From: Streptomyces sp. col6 | GTDB lineage: Bacteria > Actinomycetota > Actinomycetes > Streptomycetales > Streptomycetaceae | Assembly (NCBI RefSeq): GCF_008042035.1 | Contig: NZ_RDBL01000014.1 | Location: 1-64,000 of the forward strand | Direction of reading: 5' to 3' | DNA: 64,000 nt | Shown: in pieces, positions 35,280 to 43,840 of the stretch | Layout of the letters: every line of letters begins with the position of its first letter | Position numbering within the stretch: the first letter of the stretch is position 1 | Notes under the pieces: model-generated | Database searches by the model: none | Told to the model about the DNA's origin: nothing | The model's input: the letters and a program-made list of their open reading frames with translations, nothing else | Translations under genes and position numbers: made by a program

Positions 35280-36725
35280 GTGACTGTCAATGACGACGCG
35301 TTCACCAACTGGAAAAACCGCGAGGAAATCGCGGAGTCGATGATTCCGATCATCGGCAAGCTGCACCGCGAGCGGGACGTCACCGTCCTCCTGCACAGCC
35401 GCTCGCTGGTGAACAAATCGGTGGTGAGCATCCTCAAGACCCACCGATTCGCCCGGCAGATCGACGGCGCGGAGCTCTCGGTCACCGAGACCCTGCCCTT
35501 CCTGCAGGCCCTCACCACGCTGGACCTGGGCCCCTCGCAGATCGACATCGGCATGCTCGCGGCCCTGCACAAGGCCGACGACCGCGGACTCACCGCCGCC
35601 GAGTTCACCGCGGAGGCCGTCGCCGGCGCCACGGGGGACAGCAAGATCGAGCGCCGCGAGGCGCGCGACGTCGTGCTCTACGGATTCGGCCGCATCGGCC
35701 GCCTCCTGGCCCGGCTGCTCATCGAGAAGGCGGGTTCCGGCAACGGCCTGCGGCTGCGCGCCATCGTGGTCCGCAAGGGCGCGGGCCAGGACATCGTCAA
35801 GCGTGCCTCGCTGCTGCGCCGCGACTCCATCCACGGCCAGTTCCAGGGCACGATCACCGTGGACGAGGCCAACAACCGGATCGTCGCCAACGGCAACGAG
35901 ATCCAGGTCATCTACTCGGACGACCCGACCTCGGTCGACTACACCGCGTACGGCATCGACGACGCCATCCTCATCGACAACACGGGCAAGTGGCGCGACC
36001 GCGAGGGGCTTTCGAAGCACCTGCGGCCGGGCATCGCCAAGGTCGTCCTGACCGCGCCCGGCAAGGGCGACGTCCTCAACGTCGTGCACGGCGTCAACCA
36101 CGACATGATCAAGCCGGACGAGCAGATCATCTCCTGCGCGTCCTGCACCACCAACGCGATCGTGCCGCCGCTGAAGGCGATGGCCGACGAGTACGGGGTG
36201 CTGCGCGGACACGTGGAGACCATCCACTCGTTCACCAACGACCAGAACCTGCTGGACAATTACCACGGCTCCGACCGCCGTGGCCGCTCCGCGCCGCTCA
36301 ACATGGTCATCACCGAGACGGGTGCCGCCTCCGCCGTCGCGAAGGCGCTGCCCGGCCTGGAGGCGACGATCACGGGCAGCTCGATCCGCGTCCCGGTGCC
36401 GGACGTCTCGATCGCGATCCTCAGCCTGAAGCTGGGCCGCGAGGCCACTCGCGAGGAGGTCCTCGACTACCTCCGCGAGGTGTCGCTCACCTCACCGCTG
36501 AAGCGACAGATCGACTTCACGACCGCCCCGGACGCGGTGTCGAGCGACTTCATCGGCTCGCGCCACGCCTCCATCGTCGACGCAGGACCCACCCAGGTCG
36601 ACGGCGACAACGCGATCCTCTACCTCTGGTACGACAACGAGTTCGGCTACTCGTGCCAGGTCATCCGGGTCGTGCAGTACGTCTCCGGCGTCGAGTACCC
36701 GACCTTCCCGGTCCCGGTCGCCTGA
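35280..36725 (+). CDS. Glyceraldehyde-3-phosphate dehydrogenase, long GapB type
   Basis: The 481-residue protein is a GAPDH with a 130-residue N-terminal extension (MTVNDDAFTNWKNREEIAESM ...), the layout of the 480-residue GapB of corynebacteria that works mainly in gluconeogenesis. NAD(P) binding is VLYGFGRIGRL near residue 135, the catalytic Cys289 sits in SCASCTTN, and the C-terminal signature WYDNEFGYSCQVIRV is intact. A glycolytic GAPDH would be coded elsewhere (inference). It starts with GTG at 35280. A 17-bp hairpin ends it, shared with the convergent EF-G paralogue. Confidence 0.88.
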   Translation: MTVNDDAFTNWKNREEIAESMIPIIGKLHRERDVTVLLHSRSLVNKSVVSILKTHRFARQIDGAELSVTETLPFLQALTTLDLGPSQIDIGMLAALHKADDRGLTAAEFTAEAVAGATGDSKIERREARDVVLYGFGRIGRLLARLLIEKAGSGNGLRLRAIVVRKGAGQDIVKRASLLRRDSIHGQFQGTITVDEANNRIVANGNEIQVIYSDDPTSVDYTAYGIDDAILIDNTGKWRDREGLSKHLRPGIAKVVLTAPGKGDVLNVVHGVNHDMIKPDEQIISCASCTTNAIVPPLKAMADEYGVLRGHVETIHSFTNDQNLLDNYHGSDRRGRSAPLNMVITETGAASAVAKALPGLEATITGSSIRVPVPDVSIAILSLKLGREATREEVLDYLREVSLTSPLKRQIDFTTAPDAVSSDFIGSRHASIVDAGPTQVDGDNAILYLWYDNEFGYSCQVIRVVQYVSGVEYPTFPVPVA

Positions 36726-36741
36726 CCCCGGCCCCGACGAC

Positions 36742-36780
36742 GACAGGTCCCGCCCGCCGCGATGGCGGGCGGGACCTGTC
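36742..36780. terminator. Bidirectional terminator between the GAPDH and EF-G-like genes
   Basis: A perfect 17-bp stem (36742-36758 and 36764-36780) surrounds the loop GCGAT. It lies between two convergent stops. Confidence 0.87.
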
Positions 36781-36782
36781 CG

Positions 36783-38864
36783 TCAGCCGGTGGAGGCCGT
36801 GACGGCCGGCGCCGGAGCGTACCCCGTGGCCCGGGTGGTGAACGTCCCCCGGCCCTGCGTACGGCTCCGCAGCCGCGTCGCGTAACCGAACAGCTCGGCC
36901 AGCGGCACGGTCGCCGTCACCACCGCCGCGCCGCCCCGCGTGGTGGAGCCGGAGACCCGGCCGCGCCGGGCGGCCAGATCGCCGAGCACCCCGCCGACGG
37001 CGTCACCGGGCACGGTGACCGTGACTTCCACGACCGGCTCCAGCAGCACCATCGCGCTCGCCCGCAGCGCCTCGCGCAGCGCGAACCGCCCGGCTGTGCG
37101 GAACGCCATCTCCGAGGAGTCCTTGGGATGGGTGGCGCCGTCGGTCAGCGTCACCCGCACCCCGGTCACCGGATGCCCGCCGAGCGGACCCTCCGCCAGC
37201 GCGTCCCGGCAGCCCGCCTCGACCGCACGGACGTACTCCTGCGGCACCCGGCCGCCGACGACCGCCGAACGGAACGCGAACTCCGCCGCTTCCTCCTCCC
37301 CGCCCGCATCCAGCGGTTCGACGTCGATGACGACATGTGCGAACTGCCCGGCCCCGCCGTCCTGCTTGACGTGCCGGTAGACCAGCCCCGACACCCCGCG
37401 CACCAGCGTCTCCCGGTGCGCGACCTGCGGCCGGCCGACCCGTACGTCCAGACCGTGGTCACGGCGGATCTTCTCCGCGGCCACCTCCAGATGCAGTTCG
37501 CCCATGCCCGAGAGAACGGTCTGACCGGTCTCGGGGTCCGTACGCACCACGAGCGACGGGTCCTCCTCGGCCAGCCGGACCAGGGCCGCCATAAGCCGCT
37601 CCGTGTCCGTGCTCCGTTTCGCCTCCACCGCCACCGACACGACCGGTTCGGCCACCGAGGGCGGTTCGAGGACCAGCGGGGCATCGGGCGCGCACAGGGT
37701 GGCGCCCGGACGGACGGTCTTGGGGCCGATGACCGCCACGATGTCTCCGGCCACCGCTGTGTCCACATCCACATGCCGGTCCGCCTGGACCCGCAGGATG
37801 CGGCCGACGCGTTCGCTGCGCCGGGTCCCCGCGTCCAGCACCGTCTCCCCCTTCCCGAGCGTTCCCGAATACACACGCAGATACGTCAGCCGGCCGGTCG
37901 CGGTCGCGTTCACCTTGAACGCCAGCGCGGCGAACGGCCCCGCCGGATCGGCGGCCCGCTCCTGCTCCGCCCCGTCGAGCACCCCGCGTACCGGCGGCAC
38001 ATCGGCGGGGGAGGGCAGATACGCGACGACCGCCTCCAGCAACGGTTCGACACCCCGGTTGCGGTACGCCGAACCGCACAGCACCACGACCCCCTCGCCG
38101 GTGCGCGTCAGATCGCGCAGCGCCCCGGCCAGGGTCTCCTCCGAGAGTGCGGAGCGTACGCAGAACTCCTCCAGCGCCACCGGGTGCAACTCCGCCACCG
38201 CCTCCTCCAGTTGACGACGGCGCAGGACCGCCTCCTGCCGCAGCTCGCCGGGCACCTCGGCCTCCTCGTAGGTGTCGGCGCCGTCCGCCCACACCAGGGC
38301 GCGCATGCGCAGCAGGTCGACGACTCCGCGGAAGGCGTCCTCCCGCCCGATGGGCAGCTGGACGACGAGCGGGACCGTGTGCAGCCGCTCGCGGATGGAG
38401 GCGACCGCGGTGTCCAGGTCGGCGCCCGCCCGGTCGAGTTTGTTGACGAAGGCGATACGCGGAACGGAGTGCCGGTCCGCCTGGTGCCACACCGACTCGC
38501 TCTGCGGTTCCACCCCGGCCACCGCGTCGAACACCGCGATGGCGCCGTCGAGCACCCGCAGCGAACGCTCGACCTCGTCGGCGAAGTCGACGTGCCCCGG
38601 GGTGTCGATGAGGTTGACGCGGTGACCGGCCCAGGTGCAGCTGACGGCCGCGGCGAAGATGGTGATGCCCCGGTCGCGTTCCTGGGAGTCGAAGTCCGTG
38701 ATGGTCGTCCCGTCGTGCACCTCACCGCGCTTGTGGGTGGTGCCGGTGGTGAAGAGGATGCGCTCGGTGACGGTCGTCTTGCCGGCGTCGACATGGGCGA
38801 GGATGCCCAGGTTGCGGACGGTGTCGAGCGCGGCGACGGGAGAACGGTGCTGGTGGGTACGCAT
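36783..38864 (-). CDS. Elongation factor G paralogue
   Basis: The 693-residue protein is full length for EF-G. The G1 motif AHVDAGKTT is at 23-31, switch I has ERDRGITI, G3 DTPGHVDF and G4 NKLD, followed by domains II-V ([15 protein letters not shown] in domain [18 protein letters not shown] in domain [10 protein letters not shown] in domain V). It stands alone, not in the str operon (rpsL-rpsG-fusA-tuf), so it is a second EF-G like S. coelicolor FusB. Such paralogues may serve ribosome recycling or fusidic-acid tolerance; which applies is not readable. AAAGG lies ten bases before ATG 38864. Confidence 0.87.
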   Translation of the reverse strand: MRTHQHRSPVAALDTVRNLGILAHVDAGKTTVTERILFTTGTTHKRGEVHDGTTITDFDSQERDRGITIFAAAVSCTWAGHRVNLIDTPGHVDFADEVERSLRVLDGAIAVFDAVAGVEPQSESVWHQADRHSVPRIAFVNKLDRAGADLDTAVASIRERLHTVPLVVQLPIGREDAFRGVVDLLRMRALVWADGADTYEEAEVPGELRQEAVLRRRQLEEAVAELHPVALEEFCVRSALSEETLAGALRDLTRTGEGVVVLCGSAYRNRGVEPLLEAVVAYLPSPADVPPVRGVLDGAEQERAADPAGPFAALAFKVNATATGRLTYLRVYSGTLGKGETVLDAGTRRSERVGRILRVQADRHVDVDTAVAGDIVAVIGPKTVRPGATLCAPDAPLVLEPPSVAEPVVSVAVEAKRSTDTERLMAALVRLAEEDPSLVVRTDPETGQTVLSGMGELHLEVAAEKIRRDHGLDVRVGRPQVAHRETLVRGVSGLVYRHVKQDGGAGQFAHVVIDVEPLDAGGEEEAAEFAFRSAVVGGRVPQEYVRAVEAGCRDALAEGPLGGHPVTGVRVTLTDGATHPKDSSEMAFRTAGRFALREALRASAMVLLEPVVEVTVTVPGDAVGGVLGDLAARRGRVSGSTTRGGAAVVTATVPLAELFGYATRLRSRTQGRGTFTTRATGYAPAPAVTASTG

Positions 38865-39584
38865 GGCCGGTGGCCTTTCGGGATGATCCGGAAGAAGACG
38901 GCGCGATACCCCCGGACGAAATGGCCCGGATGCGGGCCTGCGGGCCCACCCGACATGACTGGATGTCAGAAAACGTGCGGGGCTCGGGTGTTCGTCACGG
39001 GGTCCGGGGCCGGCCGCGCAGCCGGCTCCGGGCGGCGCGAGACACCAGGATCACCTCGAACCGCGACGGGGGGACGACGGCGGCGGTGCGCTCACGCACG
39101 GCGGTCTCCCCTCAACGGTCACGGCGGACGCGCCGGCGGAGGGCCGGCGCGCGGTGTGGGGCGAGTCTAGGGAAAGCGGGGCGCGCGGGGGAACCGGTTT
39201 TCCGGCCGGGTGCGTCCCGGACCCGGCAGGACCCCCTCCAGGGGCCGGCAGGCCCGGCGGCACCGGCGAAGGGCGCTCCGGCCGCAGCCGCGCCACTCGG
39301 CGGGCGACGGACCCACACCCCGGCCACCCCGGGTGATCAGGGCGTTCACCGGTGTGTGCGGGTCCAGCGCCATCGTGCGCGCGAACAGCACGCCGATCAC
39401 GAGCGGGGCGAGAGAGAGGGCCAGAGAGGTGCCGGCGCTGGTGACGTGCCGCACGCGGAGGTGCTTCGGGTCGGGAGCCATGACCCCATTTCAGCGGCGG
39501 CGCCCCGGCCCGGGATCGGGGAACGTACTCAGACCGCACGGCCCGGATACTCATCCGGACCGTGCGGCGCGCCCCGCCGGACCC
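38865..39584. other. Gene-poor gap upstream of the EF-G paralogue
   Basis: The 720 bases hold the upstream region of the EF-G-like gene, with small hairpins (GACATGACTGGATGTC at 38953-38968), and one doubtful small gene (39167-39481). I see no convincing conserved gene or strong terminator here. Confidence 0.4.
39167..39481 (-). CDS. Possible small membrane protein
   Basis: This 104-codon reading frame has one convincing hydrophobic segment near residues 16-45 (GTSLALSLAPLVIGVLFARTM), while the second half is Arg/Gly/Pro-rich like non-coding high-GC sequence. Only a weak GGGG precedes ATG 39481. I do not recognise a family. It may be real only at its N-terminus, or not at all. Confidence 0.25.
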   Translation of the reverse strand: MAPDPKHLRVRHVTSAGTSLALSLAPLVIGVLFARTMALDPHTPVNALITRGGRGVGPSPAEWRGCGRSALRRCRRACRPLEGVLPGPGRTRPENRFPRAPRFP

Positions 39585-40511
39585 TCAGGCGTTGGTGCCG
39601 GAGCCCCCGCCCGACGCCGCCTTGATGCCCTTGGTGATCTCGTCCAGGACGGACAGCGCGGGGGCCTTGGCGTTGATGTCGAAGCCGGAGCGGACCACGA
39701 TCAGCGTGTCCTTGGCGAGCGGGGACGGGAAGGCCAGCGACTCGACGTAGCCGTCGTCGCCCTTCTTGGTCACCACCTTCCAGCGGACCCGGTAGCCCTG
39801 TTGTCCGGCCACCGTGACCGCCTCGGACTTCAGTTCCTCGTGCGAGGTGATGCCGCCGTAGATCTTCTCCCCGTAGGACTCGTCGGCATTGGTCCCGATG
39901 TCCTTCTCGGCGGTGGCCTTCGCCGTCTTTGTGCTGAGCTTGAGGGCCTCGGCGGGGGCGGAGAACACCCCGCCGCGCACGCACTTCTGGCCGGTGTCGC
40001 CGGGGCAGGCGTACGTGCCGGTGGTCACCCCGGCTCCCATGCCCGACTCGCCCTTCCAGCCGTCCGGGACCGGGATGCTGATGCCGCTGGCCAGGTCCGT
40101 CGCGTACCCGTCCTCGATCTCCGGCTGCCCCTGCTCCGGCTGCTCGCTCCCGCCGCCGCTGCCGCCGTTGTTCCCGCTGCCGCCGTTTCCGCCGTTCCCG
40201 CGGGTGTCACCGTTTCCGCCGCGTTGCCGATCGGGTCCGGGGGTGGGGGGCGCGGACGGTGTGGAGGCCGTGGTGTCGCTCTTGCCGCCCGAATCGTCCG
40301 CCAGCAGATAGACACCGCCTCCGATGGCGGCCAGCACCACGACGGCGGCGGTGATGCCGGCGCCGACGCGTATGCGTCTGCTGCGGACGGCCGCCGGCGG
40401 TACGCGCAGGTGGTCGGTCCACTGGGTGCCGTCCCACCAGCGCTCCTGGCGGGGGCCAAATCCTGTATACCCGGGGTCTGGATGCCAGCCGGGCGGGCTC
40501 GTCTGGGTCAC
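39585..40511 (-). CDS. DUF2510 membrane-anchored protein
   Basis: The 308-residue protein starts with a DUF2510 domain (PPGWHPDPGYTGFGPRQERWWDGTQWTDH, residues 6-34), a short Trp-rich motif common in actinobacterial membrane proteins. One transmembrane helix lies at about 49-70, then a Gly/Asn/Ser-rich linker (GGNGGSGNNGGSGGG) and an extracytoplasmic domain of about 170 residues with two cysteines (YACPGDTGQKCVRGG). The outer domain is not one I recognise. It is transcribed alone, divergent from the methyltransferase gene. Confidence 0.78.
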   Translation of the reverse strand: MTQTSPPGWHPDPGYTGFGPRQERWWDGTQWTDHLRVPPAAVRSRRIRVGAGITAAVVVLAAIGGGVYLLADDSGGKSDTTASTPSAPPTPGPDRQRGGNGDTRGNGGNGGSGNNGGSGGGSEQPEQGQPEIEDGYATDLASGISIPVPDGWKGESGMGAGVTTGTYACPGDTGQKCVRGGVFSAPAEALKLSTKTAKATAEKDIGTNADESYGEKIYGGITSHEELKSEAVTVAGQQGYRVRWKVVTKKGDDGYVESLAFPSPLAKDTLIVVRSGFDINAKAPALSVLDEITKGIKAASGGGSGTNA

Positions 40512-40603
40512 GCCGACACCGTAGCCGGATTGCCTGAGAATCCTATGAACTGGGTGGCCCGACTTTCGTGGATGCGCCTGCGGCGACTGATGTCATCGCT
40601 GGT

Positions 40604-40633
40604 CTAGACAACTGGTGGGGTGGTCGCTAGCAT
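40604..40633 (+). promoter_or_regulatory. Promoter of the methyltransferase gene
   Basis: TAGACA (40604-40609), an 18-base spacer and TAGCAT (40628-40633) make a good sigma-70-type promoter 68 bases upstream of ATG 40701. Confidence 0.55.
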
Positions 40634-40700
40634 CCGGCGACGAAGGCGCGGCGCACGTGTCGGCCCGCCGTCCGCCCGATCGCGCCAGAAGTGAGGGCCC

Positions 40701-41462
40701 ATGGAAGCGACCGCTCCCGACCGTCGTTTCGCCGAGGACTACCGCCTCGCCCGGGAGATCCCACGCGACGGGCTGACCGCATGGCGGGCCGCCGTCGCCG
40801 CCGAGGTGGACCTCGCACCCGGCGCCACCGTCCTGGACGTGGGCGCCGGCACGGGCGCCTTCGCCTCGGCGTTCGCCGACTGGTTCGGTGTCCGGGTACT
40901 GGCCGTGGAACCGGCCCCCGCCATGCGGGCACTGATCCCCCGGACCCGGCTGATCGAGGCGCTGGACGGACGGGCCGAGCGGCTGCCGGTGCCGGACGGC
41001 TGCGCGGACGCGGCCTGGCTGGGCTCGGTCGTCCACCACATCGGTGATCTGCCCGCCGCAGCGCGGGAGTTGGGCAGGGCGCTGAAGCCCGGCGCCCCGG
41101 TGCTCATCCGCAACTCCTTCCCGGGGCGGTGCGCGCGGGACCTGCGGGTGCGCTTCTTCCCCGGCGCCGAGCGCATCGTCGACGGCTACCCGACCGTGGA
41201 ACAGACCTGCGCCGCGTTCGCCGGGGCCGGATTCACCCGTGTCGCGCTGCATGCGGTGCCGCAGGAGAGCGCGCCGAGCCTCGCGGAGTTCGCTGACCGG
41301 ATCAGACGGGACACCGACGCCAAACTGCGTGGCCTGGACGACGAGGAGTTCGAGCGGGGGATGCGCCGGCTGCGGACCGCCGCGCAGCAGGAGCCGGACC
41401 GGCCCGCCGTCAGCTGGATGGACCTGCTGGTCCTGGTCCGGCACCACGGGCCACCGACGTAG
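40701..41462 (+). CDS. Class I SAM-dependent methyltransferase
   Basis: The 253-residue protein has motif I VLDVGAGTGAFASAFA near residue 46, motif II with the acidic VLAVEPA, and post-motif sequence LPVPDGCADAAWLGSVVHHI, the UbiE/Methyltransf_11 pattern. The acceptor (small molecule, lipid or antibiotic) cannot be told. It starts at ATG 40701 with GTGAGGG a short way upstream. The NTF2-like gene follows after 11 bases, so they are likely co-transcribed. Confidence 0.83.
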   Translation: MEATAPDRRFAEDYRLAREIPRDGLTAWRAAVAAEVDLAPGATVLDVGAGTGAFASAFADWFGVRVLAVEPAPAMRALIPRTRLIEALDGRAERLPVPDGCADAAWLGSVVHHIGDLPAAARELGRALKPGAPVLIRNSFPGRCARDLRVRFFPGAERIVDGYPTVEQTCAAFAGAGFTRVALHAVPQESAPSLAEFADRIRRDTDAKLRGLDDEEFERGMRRLRTAAQQEPDRPAVSWMDLLVLVRHHGPPT

Positions 41463-41473
41463 AGTCGGGCCGC

Positions 41474-41869
41474 ATGAAACTCAGCGACGAGGAAGGGCGA
41501 GCCGTACGGGCCGCCATGGCGGGCGAAGTGCGGCTGCTCGACCCGGCGGTGCGAGCGTCGCCCGAGGCGGTCACGGAACTGCTCGACCCGGAGTTCACCG
41601 AATTCGGCGCGTCCGGGCGCCGCTACGACCGGGCCTCCGTCCTCGCCGTCACCTCCGCCGTCGACGACGAGAGCGACCCGGACCAGGGCCTCGCCATGGA
41701 CCTGTCCGGGGTACTGCTGGCTCCGGACCTGGTCCACCTCACGTACGTCACCGTGCGCGACGGACAGCTGTTCAGGCGCAGTTCGCTGTGGCGCCGGACG
41801 GACGGGCGGTGGCGGATGTACTTCCATCAGGGCACTCCGGCCGGCCCGGTGGGAGCCGCCGGAGAATAA
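41474..41869 (+). CDS. NTF2-like (DUF4440) small protein
   Basis: The 131-residue protein fits the cone-shaped NTF2/DUF4440 fold: RLLDPAVRASPEAVTELLDPEFTEFGASGRRYDRASVLA, then strands LVHLTYVTVRDGQLFRRSSLWRRTDGRWRMYFHQGT. Members may be small enzymes or ligand binders; no catalytic set is evident. It follows the methyltransferase closely and precedes the S66 peptidase by 40 bases. Confidence 0.75.
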   Translation: MKLSDEEGRAVRAAMAGEVRLLDPAVRASPEAVTELLDPEFTEFGASGRRYDRASVLAVTSAVDDESDPDQGLAMDLSGVLLAPDLVHLTYVTVRDGQLFRRSSLWRRTDGRWRMYFHQGTPAGPVGAAGE

Positions 41870-41909
41870 CTTGCGGGCGCCCCGGGGAAACGTTCCGTAG
41901 CCTCACCGG

Positions 41910-42950
41910 ATGACGTCCTCGTACCCCCGTAAACCCCGGCCCGGCGACCGCGTCGCCGTGCTCTCCCCGTCCTCCGGCCTGCCCGGCATCCTCCCGCTGC
42001 CCTACGAACTGGGACTGCGCAGGCTCCGCGAGGACTTCGGACTGGAGCCGGTGGAGTACCCCGGCACCCGGACGATGGGCTCCACCCCGCAGGAGCGCGC
42101 CGCCGACCTCCACGCGGCGTTCGCCGACCCGGAGATCAAGGCCGTCATAGCCAGCATCGGCGGCGACGACCAGATCACCGTGCTGCCCCACCTGGACCGG
42201 GACCTGCTGCGGGCCAACCCCAAGCCGTTCTTCGGCTACAGCGACAACACCAACCTGCTGGTGTTCCTCGACAACCTCGGCATCGTCGGCTACCACGGCG
42301 GTTCGGTCATGGTCGAGTTCGGCCGGCCCGGCGCACTGCACCCGCAGACGGCCGAGTCCCTGCGCGCCGCGCTCTTCATCCACGGCGAGTACGAGCTGAG
42401 CCCGGCGAAGGAGAGCGGCAGTGTCAACCGGCCCTGGGAGGACCCGCGCACCTTCGACGACGAGCCCGAGCTGCTCCCCGCCGACGGCTGGACCTGGCAC
42501 AACGCCGACCGGACCGTCGAAGGGGCGAGCTGGGGCGGCAACCTGGAGATCCTGGCCTGGATGCTGATGGCCGACCGGGAGATCCTGCCCCCGGAGGCGT
42601 ACGAGGGCCGGGTGCTGTTCCTGGAGACCTCCGAGGAGATGCCCGGTGCCGACGAGGTGTACCGCATCCTGCGCAATATGGGGGAGCGGGGACTGCTGCG
42701 GCGCTTCCCGGCCCTGCTGATGGCGCGCGCCAAGAACTGGTCCTTCGAGCAGCCGCTCGACGCCGATGCCGGTGCGCTGTACGGGCGGCAGCAGCGGGAG
42801 GCGGTGCTGCGGGCCCTCGCGGAGTACGCCCCCGACACCATGGCCGTCTTCGACGTCGACTGTGGCCACACGGACCCGCAGGTGATCATTCCGTTCGGCG
42901 GCCGGATCCGGGTGGACGGTACGGCCCGCCGTATCACCGTCACCTACTGA
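41910..42950 (+). CDS. S66 family peptidase (LD-carboxypeptidase / MccF-like)
   Basis: The 346-residue cytoplasmic serine peptidase has nucleophile Ser111 in FFGYSDNTN, Glu213 in WGGNLEIL and His320 in DCGHTDP. The Ser-to-Glu distance of 102 equals that of the LD-carboxypeptidase LdcA. The sequence length and end favour the MccF-like branch, which cleaves peptide-nucleotide antibiotics such as microcin C, over the wall-recycling LdcA branch. It may give self-protection or recycle peptides. The upstream -10-like TAGCCTCACC lies just before the ATG at 41910, so the gene could also have its own leaderless-type start. Confidence 0.83.
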   Translation: MTSSYPRKPRPGDRVAVLSPSSGLPGILPLPYELGLRRLREDFGLEPVEYPGTRTMGSTPQERAADLHAAFADPEIKAVIASIGGDDQITVLPHLDRDLLRANPKPFFGYSDNTNLLVFLDNLGIVGYHGGSVMVEFGRPGALHPQTAESLRAALFIHGEYELSPAKESGSVNRPWEDPRTFDDEPELLPADGWTWHNADRTVEGASWGGNLEILAWMLMADREILPPEAYEGRVLFLETSEEMPGADEVYRILRNMGERGLLRRFPALLMARAKNWSFEQPLDADAGALYGRQQREAVLRALAEYAPDTMAVFDVDCGHTDPQVIIPFGGRIRVDGTARRITVTY

Positions 42951-42984
42951 GCCGATCACCTGCCAAGTCGTGGGACTCCTCGTT

Positions 42985-42999
42985 TGTGGTCCGACCACA
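42985..42999. promoter_or_regulatory. Lactate-regulon operator at the FadR-type regulator gene
   Basis: TGTGGTCCGACCACA is a perfect 7-1-7 palindrome. Related sites lie at 45584-45598 and 45676-45690. It would give autoregulation of the gene at 43059. Confidence 0.65.
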
Positions 43000-43058
43000 T
43001 GGCGTGTGTGACATAGTCGGGATGTACGCATACGCCCGAACGGGGAGTGGAGAAGCGG

Positions 43059-43808
43059 ATGCCTGTCGAGTGGCAGCCCGTGCGGCAGGCCCGGACCCAT
43101 GAACTCGTGCTCCAGAGCATCGAGGAGCAGGTCTTTGCCGGGAAGCTGAGGGCCGGGGACCGGCTGCCGCCCGAGCGCGAGCTCGCCCCCGTGTTCGGGG
43201 TGAGCCGGTCCGCGCTCCGGGAGGCGCTGCGGGTGCTGGAGACGATCGGCGTGCTGGTCGCGCAGCCCGGCCGGGGGCACGACTCCGGGGCCCGGATCGT
43301 GCGCAACCCCGACGACGCGCTCGGCCGGCTGCTGCGCCTGCACTTCGCCCTCGGCAGCTACAGCCTCCACGATGTGATGGAGGCCCGGGTCGCCCTGGAG
43401 CGCTCCAGCTTCGCGGCCGCCGCGGAGCACGCGTCCGACGAGGACCTGGACGCGGCGGGTGCCGTGGTCCACCGGATGTCGCGGGAGGGCATCGGGCCGG
43501 AGGAGTTCAACGAGCTCGACACGCAGTTCCACGTCAAGGTGGCGACCAGCTCGGGCAATGCGCTCACCTCCACCCTGACCGCCGCCGTGCGGGAGTCCGT
43601 ACGGCCCCTCATCCTGCGGGCCCTCGAAGAGGTGGACGACTGGCCCGCGACGCAGGCCCGGCTGAACGCCGAGCACACGGAGATGCTGAGGCTGGTGCGC
43701 ACCGGTCACGGCGAGGAGGCGGCCGACCTCGCCGAGAGCCACATCCGCGGCTTCCACGGCACGCTGGTCGACGAGGACCGGACCGACGCCGGCGGGGGCG
43801 CCGAGTAG
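43059..43808 (+). CDS. lldR: FadR/GntR family regulator of lactate use (LldR-like)
   Basis: The 249-residue protein has a GntR winged helix (LQSIEEQVFAGKLRAGDRLPPERELAPVFGVSRSALREALRVLETIGVLVAQPGRG) and an all-helical FCD domain (HDVMEARVALERSSFAAAAEHA ... EFNELDTQFHVKVATSSGN ... HTEMLRLVRTGHGEEAADLAESHI) with the Asp/His metal ligands of that family. ATG 43059 is chosen because GGAG lies eight bases upstream; a GTG four codons earlier is the other option. It is next to LctP and LutABC, and the operator TGTGGTCSGACCACA lies before all three transcripts, so it most likely represses them without L-lactate. Confidence 0.82.
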   Translation: MPVEWQPVRQARTHELVLQSIEEQVFAGKLRAGDRLPPERELAPVFGVSRSALREALRVLETIGVLVAQPGRGHDSGARIVRNPDDALGRLLRLHFALGSYSLHDVMEARVALERSSFAAAAEHASDEDLDAAGAVVHRMSREGIGPEEFNELDTQFHVKVATSSGNALTSTLTAAVRESVRPLILRALEEVDDWPATQARLNAEHTEMLRLVRTGHGEEAADLAESHIRGFHGTLVDEDRTDAGGGAE

Positions 43809-43840
43809 CGGCCCCCGCCGCAGTACACGGTCGCCGCTAC
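43805..43840. terminator. Hairpin between the regulator and lactate permease genes
   Basis: GTAGCGGC (43805-43812) pairs with GCCGCTAC (43833-43840) across a 20-base loop. Each arm contains the stop codon of one of the two convergent genes. Confidence 0.5.

Noticed and set aside
38970-39086. 34-codon minus-strand peptide upstream of the EF-G paralogue as a leader peptide
   Set aside because: It has no ribosome site or attenuator-like hairpin pair after it, and composition is like non-coding high-GC DNA.
40598-40613. DasR-like (dre) site GCTGGTCTAGACAACT before the methyltransferase gene
   Set aside because: Three of sixteen positions differ from the usual palindrome, and the TAGACA part serves as the -35 box. 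No aminosugar gene is nearby.
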